Below, one piece after another: positions 11,343 through 23,976 of a stretch of DNA of 64,000 bases. Source of the DNA: Adiantum capillus-veneris (lineage: Eukaryota > Streptophyta > Polypodiopsida > Polypodiales > Pteridaceae); NCBI GenBank assembly GCA_014529385.2, contig CM043957.1, positions 89,306,881 through 89,370,880 on the forward strand, written 5' to 3'. Within the stretch, counting starts at the first letter, position 1; each line of letters opens with the position of its first letter. Made by a program: the position numbers and the translations under genes. Below the pieces are notes generated by a model. It worked only from the letters and a program-made list of their open reading frames with translations, was not told where the DNA came from and did no database searches.

Positions 11343-13146
11343 GGAGTGTCCCATGTACTATATGGAAGACCATTGGGGACAAATCAAACCGGTATATCAA
11401 GCTACTGCGCTAGCAGCAAGAGGCCAAAACATTAATAGTTTTGCCAGGAGACCACCTCTTCAGTGCTATGAATGTGGTGGACCACATCGAGTAGCTGAGT
11501 GCCCCATTAGAATGCAAAAGAATGTTGCACTAATGCAAAAAAGTCAAGGGAATGCATTGGCAATGCCAATACTCACTTGTAATCGTTGTGGCATAGATAA
11601 TTTGATCGCACAGTGTCCTAACAATCCAAACACACCGAAAATCATACCATTGAACATAATAGAGATTGTTGATGGGACACCACCAACTATAAACATAGCA
11701 CCAATGAATGCACTCACACGGTCGATGCTCCAAAAGCAAAATTACATCCTTGAAGAGAGAGATGATGCATCCATTGGCCGAGCGAGAAAGAAGAAAACAC
11801 GAAGAAAGAAATCCCTTAATGCTTCTAGCTCAAAACCTAGTTCAAAGACTAACATAGGGGCAGGAGAGGATCCCGTGTATATGAATGATCCTGAGGATGA
11901 CTCAGATTCGATAGAGACCACGGAGACCAAAACTCTTACTACAAAGGAAAAAGCCAGTGAGGAGGATCACGAGAGGGACTTACGACGAACACCAAAAGAG
12001 TATTCAAAGTTAAACCACCCAGTTGCGAACCCCCAAGATAAGCCACGAGAGGCAAAAAATGAGGATTGCAAGAGAAAGATTGGAACCTATCCAAACCCAA
12101 CAGTGGAAATTGAACGAGTCCAACAACTGAGGGGTTTGGTGGAAGAAACTCAACGAACATTAGAACCTGAACCCAAAAATATCCAGATGTCGAACACAAT
12201 GTTTCCCACACAAGTTCAACCTCACAAGAACTACATGCCGTTAGCTATACCCAGTATCATTCGGGAAGAGAGTGAGGGTAGGACATCTGAAAGTGGACAC
12301 ATACCTTTCCTACTAGAGAGAATGTTCAATGAGGGAATGCCCGACCCCCTTGAGGAAGTGGAGATTCTATCTTCACCATTCTCTTGTCAGGGTCCTACGT
12401 CCCACAAGATGCCATTAAATGTTGCCAAATTGATGTATTTCATGTCTTCAAAAGTTAGAACCACCATCATGTCCAAACTATATAAAGACCCCGAGCTAGT
12501 CTCAGCTCTTCGAGCCTTCCTCAATGGAGAATTACAGGCCGGATTACCACAGTTTACACATATGAACAAACCTGACTCGGTAATGAATGATGAGGAACAT
12601 TTAGCACCACCATCTGACCTAGCGGGACATGAATCTATAATTGAAGTACCCGTTAACAAGTTGGGGCAATACTTTGAAGGTGATGAATCTAATGCTACTC
12701 TACCAATCACTACTAAAGGATTAACTGTAAAGGGAGTCCTTGACAGTGGTGCGGGAGTCAGCATGGTGACAAAGAGTTGTTGGGAGTCTATGGGGCGAGC
12801 TCACCTTGAAGCCACAAGCGCAGTGGTAAAAATGGCTAATGGATCTATTGTTACGCCTATTGGAATGCTAAAGGATCTCAGGATCAAGGTCTTGGGACAC
12901 AAGGTAAGGCAGACTTTCATTGTCATGGATTTTTCCAAGCATCCTATGTCATTTGAGATGATCTTAGGGCGTCCATTCATGAGGGAAGCAAAAATGGTGC
13001 ATGACTGGTCCAAAAACCACGTCTACTTACAGTTCCAAGACTCTGTCATTCGAGTTGATCTTTTAAGTGGTCGAACGCATCCTCTAGGAAATAAATTCAT
13101 CATTGATAATCGATCAGACACAACAATTCACTCAGCTCCATTATAG
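11335..13146 (+). pseudogene. D nucleocapsid fingers and protease
   Basis: Two further Cys-rich knuckles (CYECGGPHRVAEC and CNRCGIDNLIAQC) precede a long charged linker and a retropepsin domain. The protease has the catalytic motif LDSGAG (D codon at 12742) and the late motif MILGRPF about 75 residues on. The frame ends at TAG 13144-13146 but stays open beyond it, so the stop is probably a CAG-to-TAG change rather than a real terminus. The protease would cleave the polyprotein. Confidence 0.85.
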
Positions 13147-15087
13147 TATTGTTACACGTGTAACGAAGACACATGTGACGAAGACAGGGATATTGGGGAG
13201 AACTCTCCTTATATGGATATCCTACCCGGAATGGCTGAGTCAGACAATGTCGATTGGGTACACCTAGCGGCAACTATAGATACATGGGGAGCTAGAGGAA
13301 CAACATGGGTAACACCAAATGGGGAAGAGATACCACACATTGCACCAGTAAACATGTTAGGTGTAGCGCATGTAACATCCGATGATAAGAAAGAGGCACA
13401 CCTACGTGAGAGTGAAACCGATGATTCCTCAAAGGCTTCAGGCCAATACACATTAGAAGAGGAATCTCAGAAAGAAACGGAATTCTCGAGTGAACCAAGT
13501 ATAGAAACTGAACACTCAAGGCCTAGTACGACCATCTATGGTAATTCATATGAGAGTGAAGAAGATACAAGCGAAGACCTATTAGGCGAGTCGAGTTCAA
13601 ACATTTACCAAAATCAAAAACTTAACAAGAAACAAAGGTCATATAAGAGACGACGATATTGAGCAAATGTGAGAGCTAGGATAAACAAGAAAAGATCTAC
13701 TGCAGAATGGCTTAGCTATCTAGGGGCATGTGATGCTCATCGAAAGCTAGTAGACAATTGGGGTGAACATCTTCAGAGTGTCATGTGGTGCAGCCCGCGA
13801 CCCGTTGACCTCGCTCAATTGGAGGTTACAAAGCCGAAATTGAGTCGAACTATAAGAAGACGTCAAAACTGAGAGTTAGCACAACAACAAAAGGAGGCAG
13901 AACTAAAAGAAAGGTCTCCGTCAGGACAAGAGCCTGCTGACTTACATACGGCTCCTGAACATTTTAAATCTTATACCACGGGGGAGCGAAAAGTTGTGTA
14001 TGCCAAAGCCCAACAAATACCTACCAATGGAAGCAGTGGAGTCTATGATGGTCCAACGGTAATTAAAGAGATAGAATTAGCAGAACCAGGTGAGGAGTCT
14101 AAACCAGTCTTTATTGCTCAAGACCTTACCAAAACTGAAGAGGCTGTACTTAAGGAGCTCCTCAAGGAATACAAGGATATCTTTGCTTGGACATATCATG
14201 ACATGAAGGGCGTTCCACCTTCTGTGGTGCAACATACAATTCCCATGATCAACACTGCTAAACCCGTCCAGCAACGACCCTATCCAATGAATCCTAAGTA
14301 TGCCAAAATTGTACAAGAGGAGATTGAAAAACTTATCCAATGTGGATTCATATACCCTATTGAGCACTCAGAATGGGTTTCTCCAATAGTCATTGTGCCA
14401 AAAAAGAATGGGAAACTAAGAGTGTGCGTGGACCTCAAGAAAGTTAATGCAGCCACTAGGAGAGATCATTATCCCTTGCCATATTCAGAACATGTGCTTG
14501 AAAGAGTTGCGGGCAAGGAAACTTATAGCTTTTTAGATGGGTACTCTGGTTACAATCAAATCACAATTGCATTAGAGAAACAAGCTAAAACTGCTTTTAT
14601 CACAGAGTTTGGAGTGTTTGCATTTCGTGTTATGGCTTTTGGCTTAACAAATGCCCCTGCTACATTCCAACGATTAATAAACACTGCGTTTAAAGAATTT
14701 CTAAGGGAGTTTTGTGAAGCTTTCCTAGACGACCTTTGTGTTTATTCTTCTTGGGAGAAGCATTTGTTATATCTACGAAAAATATTTGAAAGGTGCAGAT
14801 TTTATCGCATCTCATTGAACCCTTTCAAATGCCAATTTTGGGTTAAGCATGGAGTCATTCTAGGGCATATAGTGTCCAAGAATGGGATATCCACAGATGA
14901 GAGTAAGATTAAAGCCATTGCCGATTTGCCACCACCTACGAACTATAAAGGAGTTCAAAGATTTATGGTCCATGTTGGTTATTATCGAAGATTTATTTTA
15001 AACTTTGCCGAGATAGCGCGTCCATTGTACAAGATTCTTATCGAGTTTCACTGGACGGAAGAATGTCATCAATCTTATAGTTATTAA
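13147..15087 (+). pseudogene. D linker and reverse transcriptase
   Basis: Same frame as the protease, with TGA at 13660 and 13870. The linker is acidic to about 13620, then basic. Reverse transcriptase runs from about 14250 (LRVCVDLKKVNAATRRDHYP, FLDGYSGYNQI, AFGLTNAPATFQ) to the active-site FLDDL at about 14723, in place of the usual YxDD. The thumb follows (GVQRFMVHVGYYRRFI). A one-base shift near 15080 moves the frame into RNase H. Confidence 0.88.
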
Positions 15088-15647
15088 AGAAGGCCCTAAC
15101 AAGTGCTCCAATCCTGCGAACACCCGATTGGAATGTACCTTTTCATGTGCATATTGATGCATCAAATTTTGCTATTGGGTGTGTTCTAACTCGACCAAGA
15201 GAACATAAATTGGACTACCCTATTAGCTTTGCAAGTCGCCAATTAAATGATGCCGAGATGAACTACACTACTACAGAGCGCGAAGGTCTAGCTATGATTT
15301 ACACAGTAAAGAAATTTCGCTATTACCTTCTTGCTACCAAGTTTGTGTTTTATGTTGATCATCAAGCATTGCTATATTTGGTAAACAAGCCGTGTTCCAC
15401 AGGTCGAATTACACGATGGTTGTTAATTCTTCTTGAGTTTGACTTCACCGTTGTTGTGAGGCCTGGGAGGAAACATGTCATGGCGGATCATTTATCTCGT
15501 ATCCCTAATGGCGAAGCTCCTACGGGGGTTGAGATGAATTGCCTGATACTCCTTTGTTCATTGTTGAAACAATGCCTGAATGGAGTGAAAAGATTGTTAA
15601 CTTCTTACTTAATGGTTTTCCACCCAAAGAACTGCGAAAAGATATAG
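15088..15647 (+). pseudogene. D RNase H
   Basis: RNase H with HIDASNFAIGCVL, TTEREGLAMIYTVKKFRYYL, YVDHQALLYL and MADHLSRIP. These carry the expected D-E-D-D carboxylates. Another one-base shift near 15533 (a missing G after GTTGA) puts the integrase in the third frame. The domain removes the RNA template strand during reverse transcription. Confidence 0.87.
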
Positions 15648-16740
15648 CTCAAAAATTAATCAAGGAATGCGAACCCTATTGCTTACTGGCTGGAAATCTC
15701 TATAAGAGAGGAAAAGATGATGTTCTTAGACGATGTGCCCGCGAGGATGAGTATTTATATATTCTACAAGAGGCACACATGAGCGTAGCTGGTGGTCACT
15801 TTTCAGGAAAATTGACTGCCCGAAAGATCTTACAGTCAGGCTATTGGTGGCCCACTCTGTTTAAGGATACATCACTTTTTGCAAAGGGATGTGATGAATG
15901 CCAACGCTTCAACAAGCCACAAAGAAGGGATAGGATGCCTCTACATCCCATCAAGGTAACCCAACCATTTGAAAAGTGGGGCTTAGACTTTGTAGGACCG
16001 ATTAGTCCGGCTGCACGTAACACGCAATCACGATATATCATTGTGGCTACCGACTATGTAACCAAATGGGCTGAAGCAAAAGCAACACGAAAGGAGGATG
16101 CAAAAACAACAGCTAAGTTCCTCTTTGAGAACATTATCACACGTTTTGGATGCCCCTTTGAACTTGTGAGTGACAATGGAACTCATTTTATAAATGAAGT
16201 AATAAAAGAACTCACATCAAACTTCATGATATCTCACCACAAGTCTACACCCTATTATCCCCAAGCAAATGGCCAAGCTGAGAGTACCAACAAAACTCTC
16301 ATCTCCATTTTGACAAAGACAGTTGAGGCTCATCGCACTGATTGGGACCTAAAGCTTACATTAGCTTTATGGGCTTATCGTACTGCGTATAAAGTTGCTA
16401 TTAATTGCACACCGTTTAAGATGGTGTATGGTCAAGAAGAAGTTATGCCATGGGAGTTTGTCATTCCTAGTCTTCGAGTAGCTTCTCAAGAAGGTTGGGA
16501 TGGTAACCCCTTAGTGGAGCGATTATATATCCTGGAAAGGCTAGATGAAGAAAGGCAATTAGCTGTGCGAAATGCTCTAGTGGAGAAGAATAGGAGAAAG
16601 AAGTGGTTTGATAGCCATTTAAAGGATAAAGACATCAAGGTTGGTGATAAAGTTCTTATGTACGGGGTACGTAATGAAAAGAAGAAATTGAAATACGCTG
16701 GTAAGGGACCATATCGAGTGTGTGAAATTACCCCGCAAGG
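15539..16740 (+). pseudogene. D integrase, split by copia E
   Basis: The zinc domain has H..H..CDECQRF, and the catalytic core has GLDFVGP, VSDNGTHF and QAESTNKTL (D-D-E). The frame reaches GPYRVCEITPQG and is cut at 16740 by the inverted copia element. It resumes at 22260 exactly in phase (GG before, T after) with TIRVETLDGVETIGFLNG, a normal Tat-type integrase end. This proves the copia insertion came after D. Confidence 0.9.
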
Positions 16741-16768
16741 TGAAGTCGCGGAGCGGAGCGTGGGTCGA

Positions 16769-16808
<40 letters not shown>

Positions 16809-16973
16809 GAGCTTACACAGTACAGTACGCAGAGAACTGTTAGAAGGGTTATCTCCCAAATCCTTAGTATTCACAAAGAATATGTTAGTATATACAAAGA
16901 GTTAGAGGTAAGTGAGTTAGGCGGGCGGCCGGCCATATCCGCATAAGAGGCCACTTGGGCTTTAATCCCAACA
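16741..16973 (-). mobile_element. 3' LTR of copia E
   Basis: On the minus strand starts TGTTGGGATT and ends GCGACTTCA. It contains a (CA)n run (16777-16806) longer than in the other LTR; otherwise the two are nearly identical, so the insertion is recent. Confidence 0.95.
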
Positions 16974-16984
16974 ACCTCCCACTT
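16974..16984 (-). promoter_or_regulatory. Polypurine tract of copia E
   Basis: AAGTGGGAGGT on the minus strand, immediately before the 3' LTR; it primes plus-strand synthesis. Confidence 0.8.
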
Positions 16985-17057
16985 AAAGTCCAATGTGGCA
17001 CTTTAAGTAACTGTAAATCTATGAACATAAATGTACAAAGATTTACATGGCTGCCAT

Positions 17058-20000
17058 CTATCCAATGCCCAATAACTCACGACAATGCACAAAGCCCTCT
17101 CCTGGAAGTCCCTTTGTGAGTAGATCAACAGGATTGTCCTTGGTGTGGATCTTCAGCAGTTGTATCTGCTTGTCTTCAAATACTTCCCTAATGAAGTGAT
17201 ATTTCACATCAATATGCTTAGTCTTCGAATGGAACACTGGATTCTTTGCCAATTGTATAGCACTTTGACTATCACAATATAACTCTGGCATATCTGCATT
17301 GATTCCCAAGTCTGCAACCAATCTACCAAGCCAAATAGCTTCTTTGCATGCCTCATTTGCTGCAACATACTCAGCTTCTGTAGTAGACTGCGTAACACAA
17401 TCTTGTAATCGAGATCGCCATGATATGGCACCTCCAGCCAATGTAAAGACATAGCCTGATGTAGATCTCCTCTTATCCAAGTCTCCTGCATAATCTGAGT
17501 CAGTGTATCCTCTGACACTCAAATCCTGACTACCATAGCATATGCGCATACTCTTTGTATGTTTTAAGTATCTCATGATACCTTTCACTGCCTCCCAATG
17601 TTTCTTGCCGGGATTTGACATATATCTGCTAACCACTCCCACTGCAAATGCAATATCCGGACGTGTAGCAATCATTGCATACATCAAACTACCCACTGCA
17701 GACGCATATGGAATCTTATCCATTTCAGCCTTTTCTTCCTCAGACACAGGACAATCTTGTTTGCTAAGTTTCACATATGGTGGCAATGGAACACTCAATG
17801 CCTTTCCCTTCTCCATATTGAAACGTTGCAAAACCTTGTCAATATATTGTGTTTGAGATAACCAAATCAACTTCTTTGATCTGTCTCTCTCAATGCGCAT
17901 ACCAAGTATATGACTTGCCTCACCCATGTCTTTCATGTCAAACGATTTTGCCATCTTTGACTTCAAAGCTGAAATTTCTTCCAAGTGTTTGCCAGCAATC
18001 AACATGTCATCCACATACAAAATAAGGATCAGCCAACTGCCATCCTTAGCCTTCTTTGTATATAGACAGTGATCGAACTCACTACGTTTGTAGCCTTGAG
18101 AAAGCATAAACTGGTGGAACTTATGGTACCATGCTCTCGGTGATTGTTTTAAGCCATAAAGACTCTTTAACAACTGGCATACCAAATGTTCCATGCCTTT
18201 CTCAACAAACCCTTCTGGCTGCTGCATGTAAATTTCCACATCTAAATCACCATGCAAGAACGCTGTCTTGACATCCATTTGGTGCAACACCAAATCCAAT
18301 ATAGCAACCAATGCAAGAAAGCATCTCAATGTAGTCATCTTGACCACTGGAGAGAAGACTTCATCAAAGTCAATGCCTTGTTCTTGCTTAAAGCCCTTGG
18401 CAACAAGCCTTGCTTTGTACTTTGGCTGACTATCATGAGCGGTGATCTTATACCTGTAAACCCATTTACAAGGTAGAGCCTTTTTGCCCTGTGGTAATTT
18501 AACCAACTTCCATGTCTGGTTTTTATGCAGAGCTGTCATCTCTGACTGCATGGCCAACTGCCATTTTTTAGAGTCAACCACTTGTAATGCTTCCTTGTAA
18601 CAAGATGGTTCTCCGCAATCTGTGAGCATGACATAATTTAGAGATGGCACATAACGATCAGGTGGTTTGGAGACACGCTCAGAACGTCTCACCACAACTG
18701 ATTCTGCCTCTCTAGCCACTATAGGCTGTTCCTGAGCCTGACCATGCTGTCTTGATGTGCTAGCACTAGGTCCATCTTCCCTGAAGACAACTCTTCTGAT
18801 CTCCTCTGTCTTCTCTGGCTTAGCGTGAAACTTGGCTTCATTGAAATGCACATCATTGCTACGAATAAGCTTTCTGGACTCAGGATCCCAAAGCCGGTAA
18901 CCCATCTTGCCCGATTCTCCGTAGCCAAGAAATATACACTTCTTGCTCTTTGGTTCTAACTTATTTCTGAACTCCTTAGGAATATGGCTATAAGCTTCAC
19001 AACCAAAGACTCTGAGATGCTTATACGAAGGTGCCTTGCCTGTCCATAGCATCTCGGCCACTGCACTCTTATCCTGAACCCTACTAGGAGACCTGTTGAT
19101 CAAATGGACTGCTGTAGCCACTGCTTCCGCCCAAAATCCATCAGGCAACTCAGCATTTGACAACATGCTTCTGACCTTCTCTTGTATGGTCCTATTCATA
19201 CGTTCTGCAACCCCATTCTGTGAAGGATTATATGGTGCAGTAAGTTCCCGCTTAATCCCTTTTGCTTCACAAAAGTCTTGAAAAGCTTTGGAAACGTACT
19301 CTCCACCATTGTCAGTTCTCAAGCACTTCAGCTTCTGACCACTCTGATTCTCCACCAGCTGCAAGAATGTCTTAAAGACCTTGAGCACCTCATCCTTGTG
19401 CTTCAAGAAGTAAACCCATACTTTGCGAGAATAGTCATCTATGAATGTACAAAAGTACGTTGCTCCCCCTAGTGACAAACTAGGCATTGGTCCGCATAGA
19501 TCATTGTGTACAAGAGCTAACCGTTCGTCCCTACGATTCCTCTTTGATCTGTGCGGTTCCTGTGTTTGCTTACCATAAACACAATGCTCACAAAACGCGA
19601 AATCTTGAAATGAAAAGCCAGGCAAATAACCATAATGAGAAAGTATTTCCATTCCTCTTTTTGACATATGTCCCAACCTACGATGCCACAGTGACACACT
19701 TGGCTGCTCAATCACATTAATTACATGGTTTTTAACCTCTGAAACATGTAAAGTGTACAGAGTTCCTGACTTGCTGCCATGTGCTACAGTCATCGAACCT
19801 TTGGAGATCTTCCAAGCGCTGTTCCCAAAAACTGTCACATAACCCGCATCATCCAACTTCCCTGTACTAATCAAGCTCTTTCGGATTGCTGGAACATGTC
19901 TGACATTCTTGAGCCATAAATAAGAGCCATTCTGAAACTTCAACTGCACATCTCCCACTCCAAGTATGTCACAAACCTTCTCATTGCCAAGTCTGACATA

Positions 20001-21021
20001 ATCTTTAGTAGCCACATATGATGTAAACCACTCTTTGTGCGGAGAAACATGTAAAGATGCCCCTGAGTCGATAATCCAATCACTCATAGCATGTCCATCC
20101 TCTGCAGTCAAGAAAACAGAATCAAGATTGCTTGTAAGGAAGATGTCACCAGCTGCTATACCAGAATCACTGTCTGAACCAGATCCTGTGACATTCACCT
20201 CTTCAATCTTCACTGAACTCTTCTTTTCATCTTGCTCAGAACTCTTTGTTTTGCCTTTTTCTTGTTTCCACTTCGTACAGTCTCGCTTCATGTGACCCTT
20301 CTTGCCACAATGGTAGCATTCTATGTCATCCTTTGACTTTGAATCACGAGACTTACTTCGGTTTTGTGCCTTCTTACCCTTCTTTTCTTTAAACTGTTGT
20401 CTCCCTCGAACGACCAAAGCGCTATTGCCTTTGCCTTTGTCAATGTTCTTCCTGTTCACTTCCTCTGTGAGCAAGCTGCCTTCTACATTGGCACTTGTAA
20501 GACCTTCTGGCGCGATAGAATTACTTAACGCTGTACGAAAAGTATCCCAACTGTCTGGCAAAGTGATTAAGAGAAACATAGCCTTCACTGAATCTGGAAA
20601 GACTATCTCCTGTGCTGTTAACTGGCTGAAAATTGTGTGAAATTCATTCAGATGATTTGACATGGCTGTCCCTTCCTTCATCTTCAAATCCACCAATTTC
20701 TTGAGCCAGTAAATCTGAGAAGCAGCACTTTGTTTCTCGTACATACCACATAGCTTTTGCCATACGCCATACGCTGTAGTCTCTTCTGCTACGTTGAAGT
20801 AAACATTTTCTGCCAGTGTCAGCGATTGTGGAACAAGCTAACTCGTCAAGCTCTTCCCACTCATCTTCAGCCATACCTTCTGGTCTCTCCCCTTTGAGCT
20901 TCAGTGGCTTCACTTGTTTTTTCTGCACCAAAACCTGCCAAATCTGCTTCTTCCAGAATGGAAAGTTTGTGCCATCTAGCTTCTTTATGTTGTAAAGAGT
21001 CTCACTTTGAGAAGATGCCAT
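17058..21021 (-). pseudogene. Copia E gag-pol polyprotein (one frameshift)
   Basis: Gag starts at the ATG at 21021 (MASSQSETLYNIKKL, copia gag with FPFWKKQIWQVL). Near 20810-20825 one base shifts the frame, and the main ORF runs from 20744 to 17058 (1228 residues). In it: zinc knuckle CYHCGKKGHMKRDC (residues 143-156), protease IIDSGAS (about 224-230), integrase zinc domain (HRRLGHMS, CEHCVYGKQ), integrase core (NDLCGP, RTDNGGEY, NGVAERMNRT), reverse transcriptase with ILYVDDMLIAG, and RNase H (YTDSDYAGD, STTEAEYVAA). All catalytic motifs are present, so apart from the gag shift it looks competent. Confidence 0.95.
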
Positions 21022-22026
21022 ATCTGCCAAACTGTTTACTCCTGAGAAAAATCCGGCAGAGTTTCCCCTGTAAACTGGCCTCTGTACACAGTAAACAAGC
21101 TGTAATCAATAAGCTGAACACCTCTCCTCAGGAACTGTCAGTATTTTGAAAATTTTTGACAGAGTCTCCCCTGTAAACTGAGCTCTGGGAACCAAAAGAT
21201 AGCTCAAAAAACAATCATAAATAGCTGACCAGTGACAAATCCTGTAAGCATACACTGTCTCCTCTCTGGGCGATGACAGAACCTGTATCTGTCTCAAGAC
21301 TGAACCCTGAGCAATGCCTCAACGGCCTGACGCATAAGATGCAATCCAGTGTCTACACAAAGTCATACATCCTAATGGATAAAAGTCGCCGAAGAGGATG
21401 CGTGTAGAGGGGAACTCCAGCAACCTAATCCACCTCACACTGGGTAACCCAGCCCCCAGTGCTTGGCTTCAAAAAACCTCACACACGACCCTCTCAGATG
21501 GCTCAGCAAACTGCCCAGAACTAGCATACATCCTATAATAGACCAATCACTGTCCTATGACCGCTGCGGCGGTCTGTCTGCTAGTGTGACTCACAACTAG
21601 CAGACCCACAATCACAGTACATCAATCTGCAATACATGCCAGTGGTGTCAAGCCGTCGTATGGCCACACCTCCCCTGGAACCTGGCAAGCACAAAAAGTA
21701 GCAATGCAGACTGCAATATATATATCTGATGATATATATGTGTACCTGGTCTATAGATGATGCTCTGAAGACGAATAAGTGATGTATGTCGATGTCGATA
21801 TTGATGTCGACCTGCTCCTGCTTGCCAATCTACACAAGACGGATTTCTTTGCGGCTGAAATCTATCTTCTGCTGTAGTGCTCAGAACGAAATTCTGAGGG
21901 CATAAACGGCTTCGAAAGGGGGGTAAAACCCCAGGTCGCCGGATCCAGAATTTTCGAACTCCGGATCCAGAATCTGCCGAAAAAGTGCGCGCGCGCGCGA
22001 TTGCGCAAATCCGCACTAAACCAAGG
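21022..22026 (-). other. 5' leader of copia E
   Basis: About 1 kb between primer site and gag, without a supported gene. CTGTAAACTG-type and TCTCCTCTG-like phrases recur two or three times around 21060-21280, suggesting internal tandem duplication. Confidence 0.6.
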
Positions 22027-22038
22027 CTCTGATACCAA
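22027..22038 (-). promoter_or_regulatory. Primer-binding site of copia E (tRNA-iMet)
   Basis: TGGTATCAGAGC on the minus strand, next to the 5' LTR, complementary to the initiator methionine tRNA. Confidence 0.9.
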
Positions 22039-22039
22039 T

Positions 22040-22254
22040 TGAAGTCGCGGAGCGGAGCGTGGGTCGACTCTCTCACACACACACACAGTGAGCTTACACA
22101 GTACAGTACGCAGAGAACTGTTAGAAGGGTTATCTCCCAAATCCTTAGTATTCACAAAGAATATGTTAGTATATACAAAGAGTTAGAGGTAAGTGAGTTA
22201 GGCGGGCGGGCGGCCATATCCGCATAAGAGGCCACTTGGGCTTTAATCCCAACA
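22040..22254 (-). mobile_element. 5' LTR of copia E
   Basis: Matches 16741-16973, with a shorter CA run. It is followed by CAAGG, the second copy of the target duplication. Confidence 0.95.
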
Positions 22255-22259
22255 CAAGG

Positions 22260-23649
22260 TACCATTCGTGTGGAGACTCTAGATGGAGTTGAAACCATTG
22301 GATTCCTTAATGGGAGTAAATTCAAAAGATATTATGATCCTCTAATCCAAGAAGAGTTGCAAGCCATCCATCAAAAGAAGGCTGCCAAGGAACAAGCAGA
22401 GCTTTAAAAAATCCAAGCAAGATTTGAGGCTCGAGAACGACAACAACGTCTTAGACGCCAACGAGAGGCTAATCTGAGAATCACGCAAGCATTTTTCGAG
22501 GACACAGATGACGACTCATTAGAATGTGAGCCACCCCTACAATACCCAATTGAGCTAAATAGCCCCTATGGGAAAGTACTATACAATGCCTTATTAGATA
22601 CGGGAGCTAAACACAATTTGTTATCCTATGGAGTTTGGTGTCAATTAGGGAAACTGACCCTATCCCCGAGTACGATGCAAGTCAAGGGCATTAATAAAAA
22701 GAAAACTGCTATTCTTGGAGTCCTTCAGACCCCTATTGTCTATGACAATGGAAGCATAGTGCAGAGGTTTCTAGTCATGCCCGCGGGAGCTATGGAAGGC
22801 AACGTAAACCTGGGACGCACGTGGATGTTGGCAACCAAATGCACTATTGATTGGGATACTGGTAGTGCCACGACGCGACCACCGACTCTTACCTCTATCA
22901 TTCAAGCAAAGTCACCTACGTTGCAAACTCTAGCAAATTTGAAGGATAGCCAACATTCACAAGCCAAGGTGGTTAACTCGTCTTTGCCGGCTACCCATGA
23001 ACCTAGCACTTCAACACTTGTAGTTGCAACAAGCAGTAATATTGCAAGTACTCAACCTGCACGACCTAAGAGTACATATCAATGGGTCCCCAAGGCCTTA
23101 CTTCCAACTATCTCAACCCTCCCATCCATTTCAAGAAAAAATTTCCCTGGAGAACCAAGAGCGCGCTCTAGGAGATTCAAGACCAAATCACGATGGATTC
23201 CAAAATGACTATTAGAAGCCCAAGGCTACTATGATGAAAATGAGCAAATTTGGGTACCTAAACGTAAAATGTGTCCTTCCCTATCGACAACAAACCCATA
23301 TGAGTCAAACAGTGTAACGCTAAAGCCAATGGCAGACCGTGGGAAGGGAAAGATCACAGAATGCTACACACCTAGTCTAGAGCTAGTTTGGGCTCCAAGG
23401 CAAAACCAATTTATTCCACCTAGCTCAGGAAGGGGGGAGTTCCCTGAAGCTTCTAGCTCCTCATGTAATACATCCATAGAGGTAAAAGATTCTACACAAC
23501 CTCCATCTATAGTAGTGGACCTCCATGAAGCTACAAAAGAATCCACACCTCCCAGTGTTCAAGAATCACCTGATGAACCACTTCAAGTTCGATCCTGGGA
23601 GAGTACCTTACCACCCTTGCAACTTGACGAGGCACCTAGGGTAATATAA
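22260..23649 (+). pseudogene. D integrase end plus second retropepsin-like domain
   Basis: One frame from the rejoined integrase tail, crossed by TAA at 22405 and TGA at 23206. After the integrase tail comes a charged helix (about 22408-22500: ARFEARERQQRLRRQ), then a protease-like fold: LLDTGAKHNLLSYGVW (D codon at 22597), FLVMPAG and VNLGRTWM. The spacing from DTG to LGR is 72 residues, against 75 in the first protease of D. Local similarities also fit (TWMLATKCTIDW against PFMREAKMVHDW). A Ser/Pro-rich tail ends at 23649. If TAA 22405 is a decayed CAA, the domain was fused to integrase; if not, it was a separate ORF. A structural DTG protein is the main alternative. Confidence 0.7.
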
Positions 23650-23734
23650 AACTACTGGCAAAAAACTCACCTATTACCAACTGGAACAATTGGTTTCAAA
23701 GGGTAACGACATCATTTCAAACGGTATGATCTAC

Positions 23735-23750
23735 CCAAGGAAGGGGGGAG
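23735..23750 (+). promoter_or_regulatory. Second polypurine tract inside D
   Basis: AAGGAAGGGGGGAG followed by TGTTTG, nearly the same purine run as the true tract at 25761-25773 (AGGAAGGGGGGCA then TGTTAA). It may act as a central purine tract or mark an older LTR edge. Confidence 0.5.
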
Positions 23751-23829
23751 TGTTTGTGGACATCCATTATTCACTTGCTTCCCTCTCAACCTTTCCCCCT
23801 GACCCCTTAATCTCCAATCTTAGGGAATG

Positions 23830-23840
23830 TATATATAAAG
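23830..23840 (+). promoter_or_regulatory. TATA box in the 3' region of D
   Basis: TATATATAAAG about 140 bases before the ATG of the downstream ORF; the element LTR promoter is elsewhere, so this could drive a separate transcript. Confidence 0.45.
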
Positions 23841-23976
23841 CCTTATACTCACAAAAACAAAATAAAAAAGTAAAAGAGCAAGAGCCATAACATAAAATCA
23901 TAAAACCAAATTATGCACAAGAACACGACCCTTGTAATATTTGCACTCTAACAATCATCTATTTGCGTGTACAGAT

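Larger units (their letters stand above)
16741..22254 (-). mobile_element. Ty1/copia element E nested in D integrase
   Basis: Complete copia element of 5514 bp on the minus strand, with short LTRs (233 and 215 bp) flanked by CAAGG duplications (16736-16740 and 22255-22259). A tRNA-iMet primer site lies next to the right LTR and a purine tract next to the left LTR. The order gag, protease, integrase, reverse transcriptase, RNase H in one long frame is diagnostic of copia. One frameshift in gag is the only large coding lesion I see. Confidence 0.96.
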
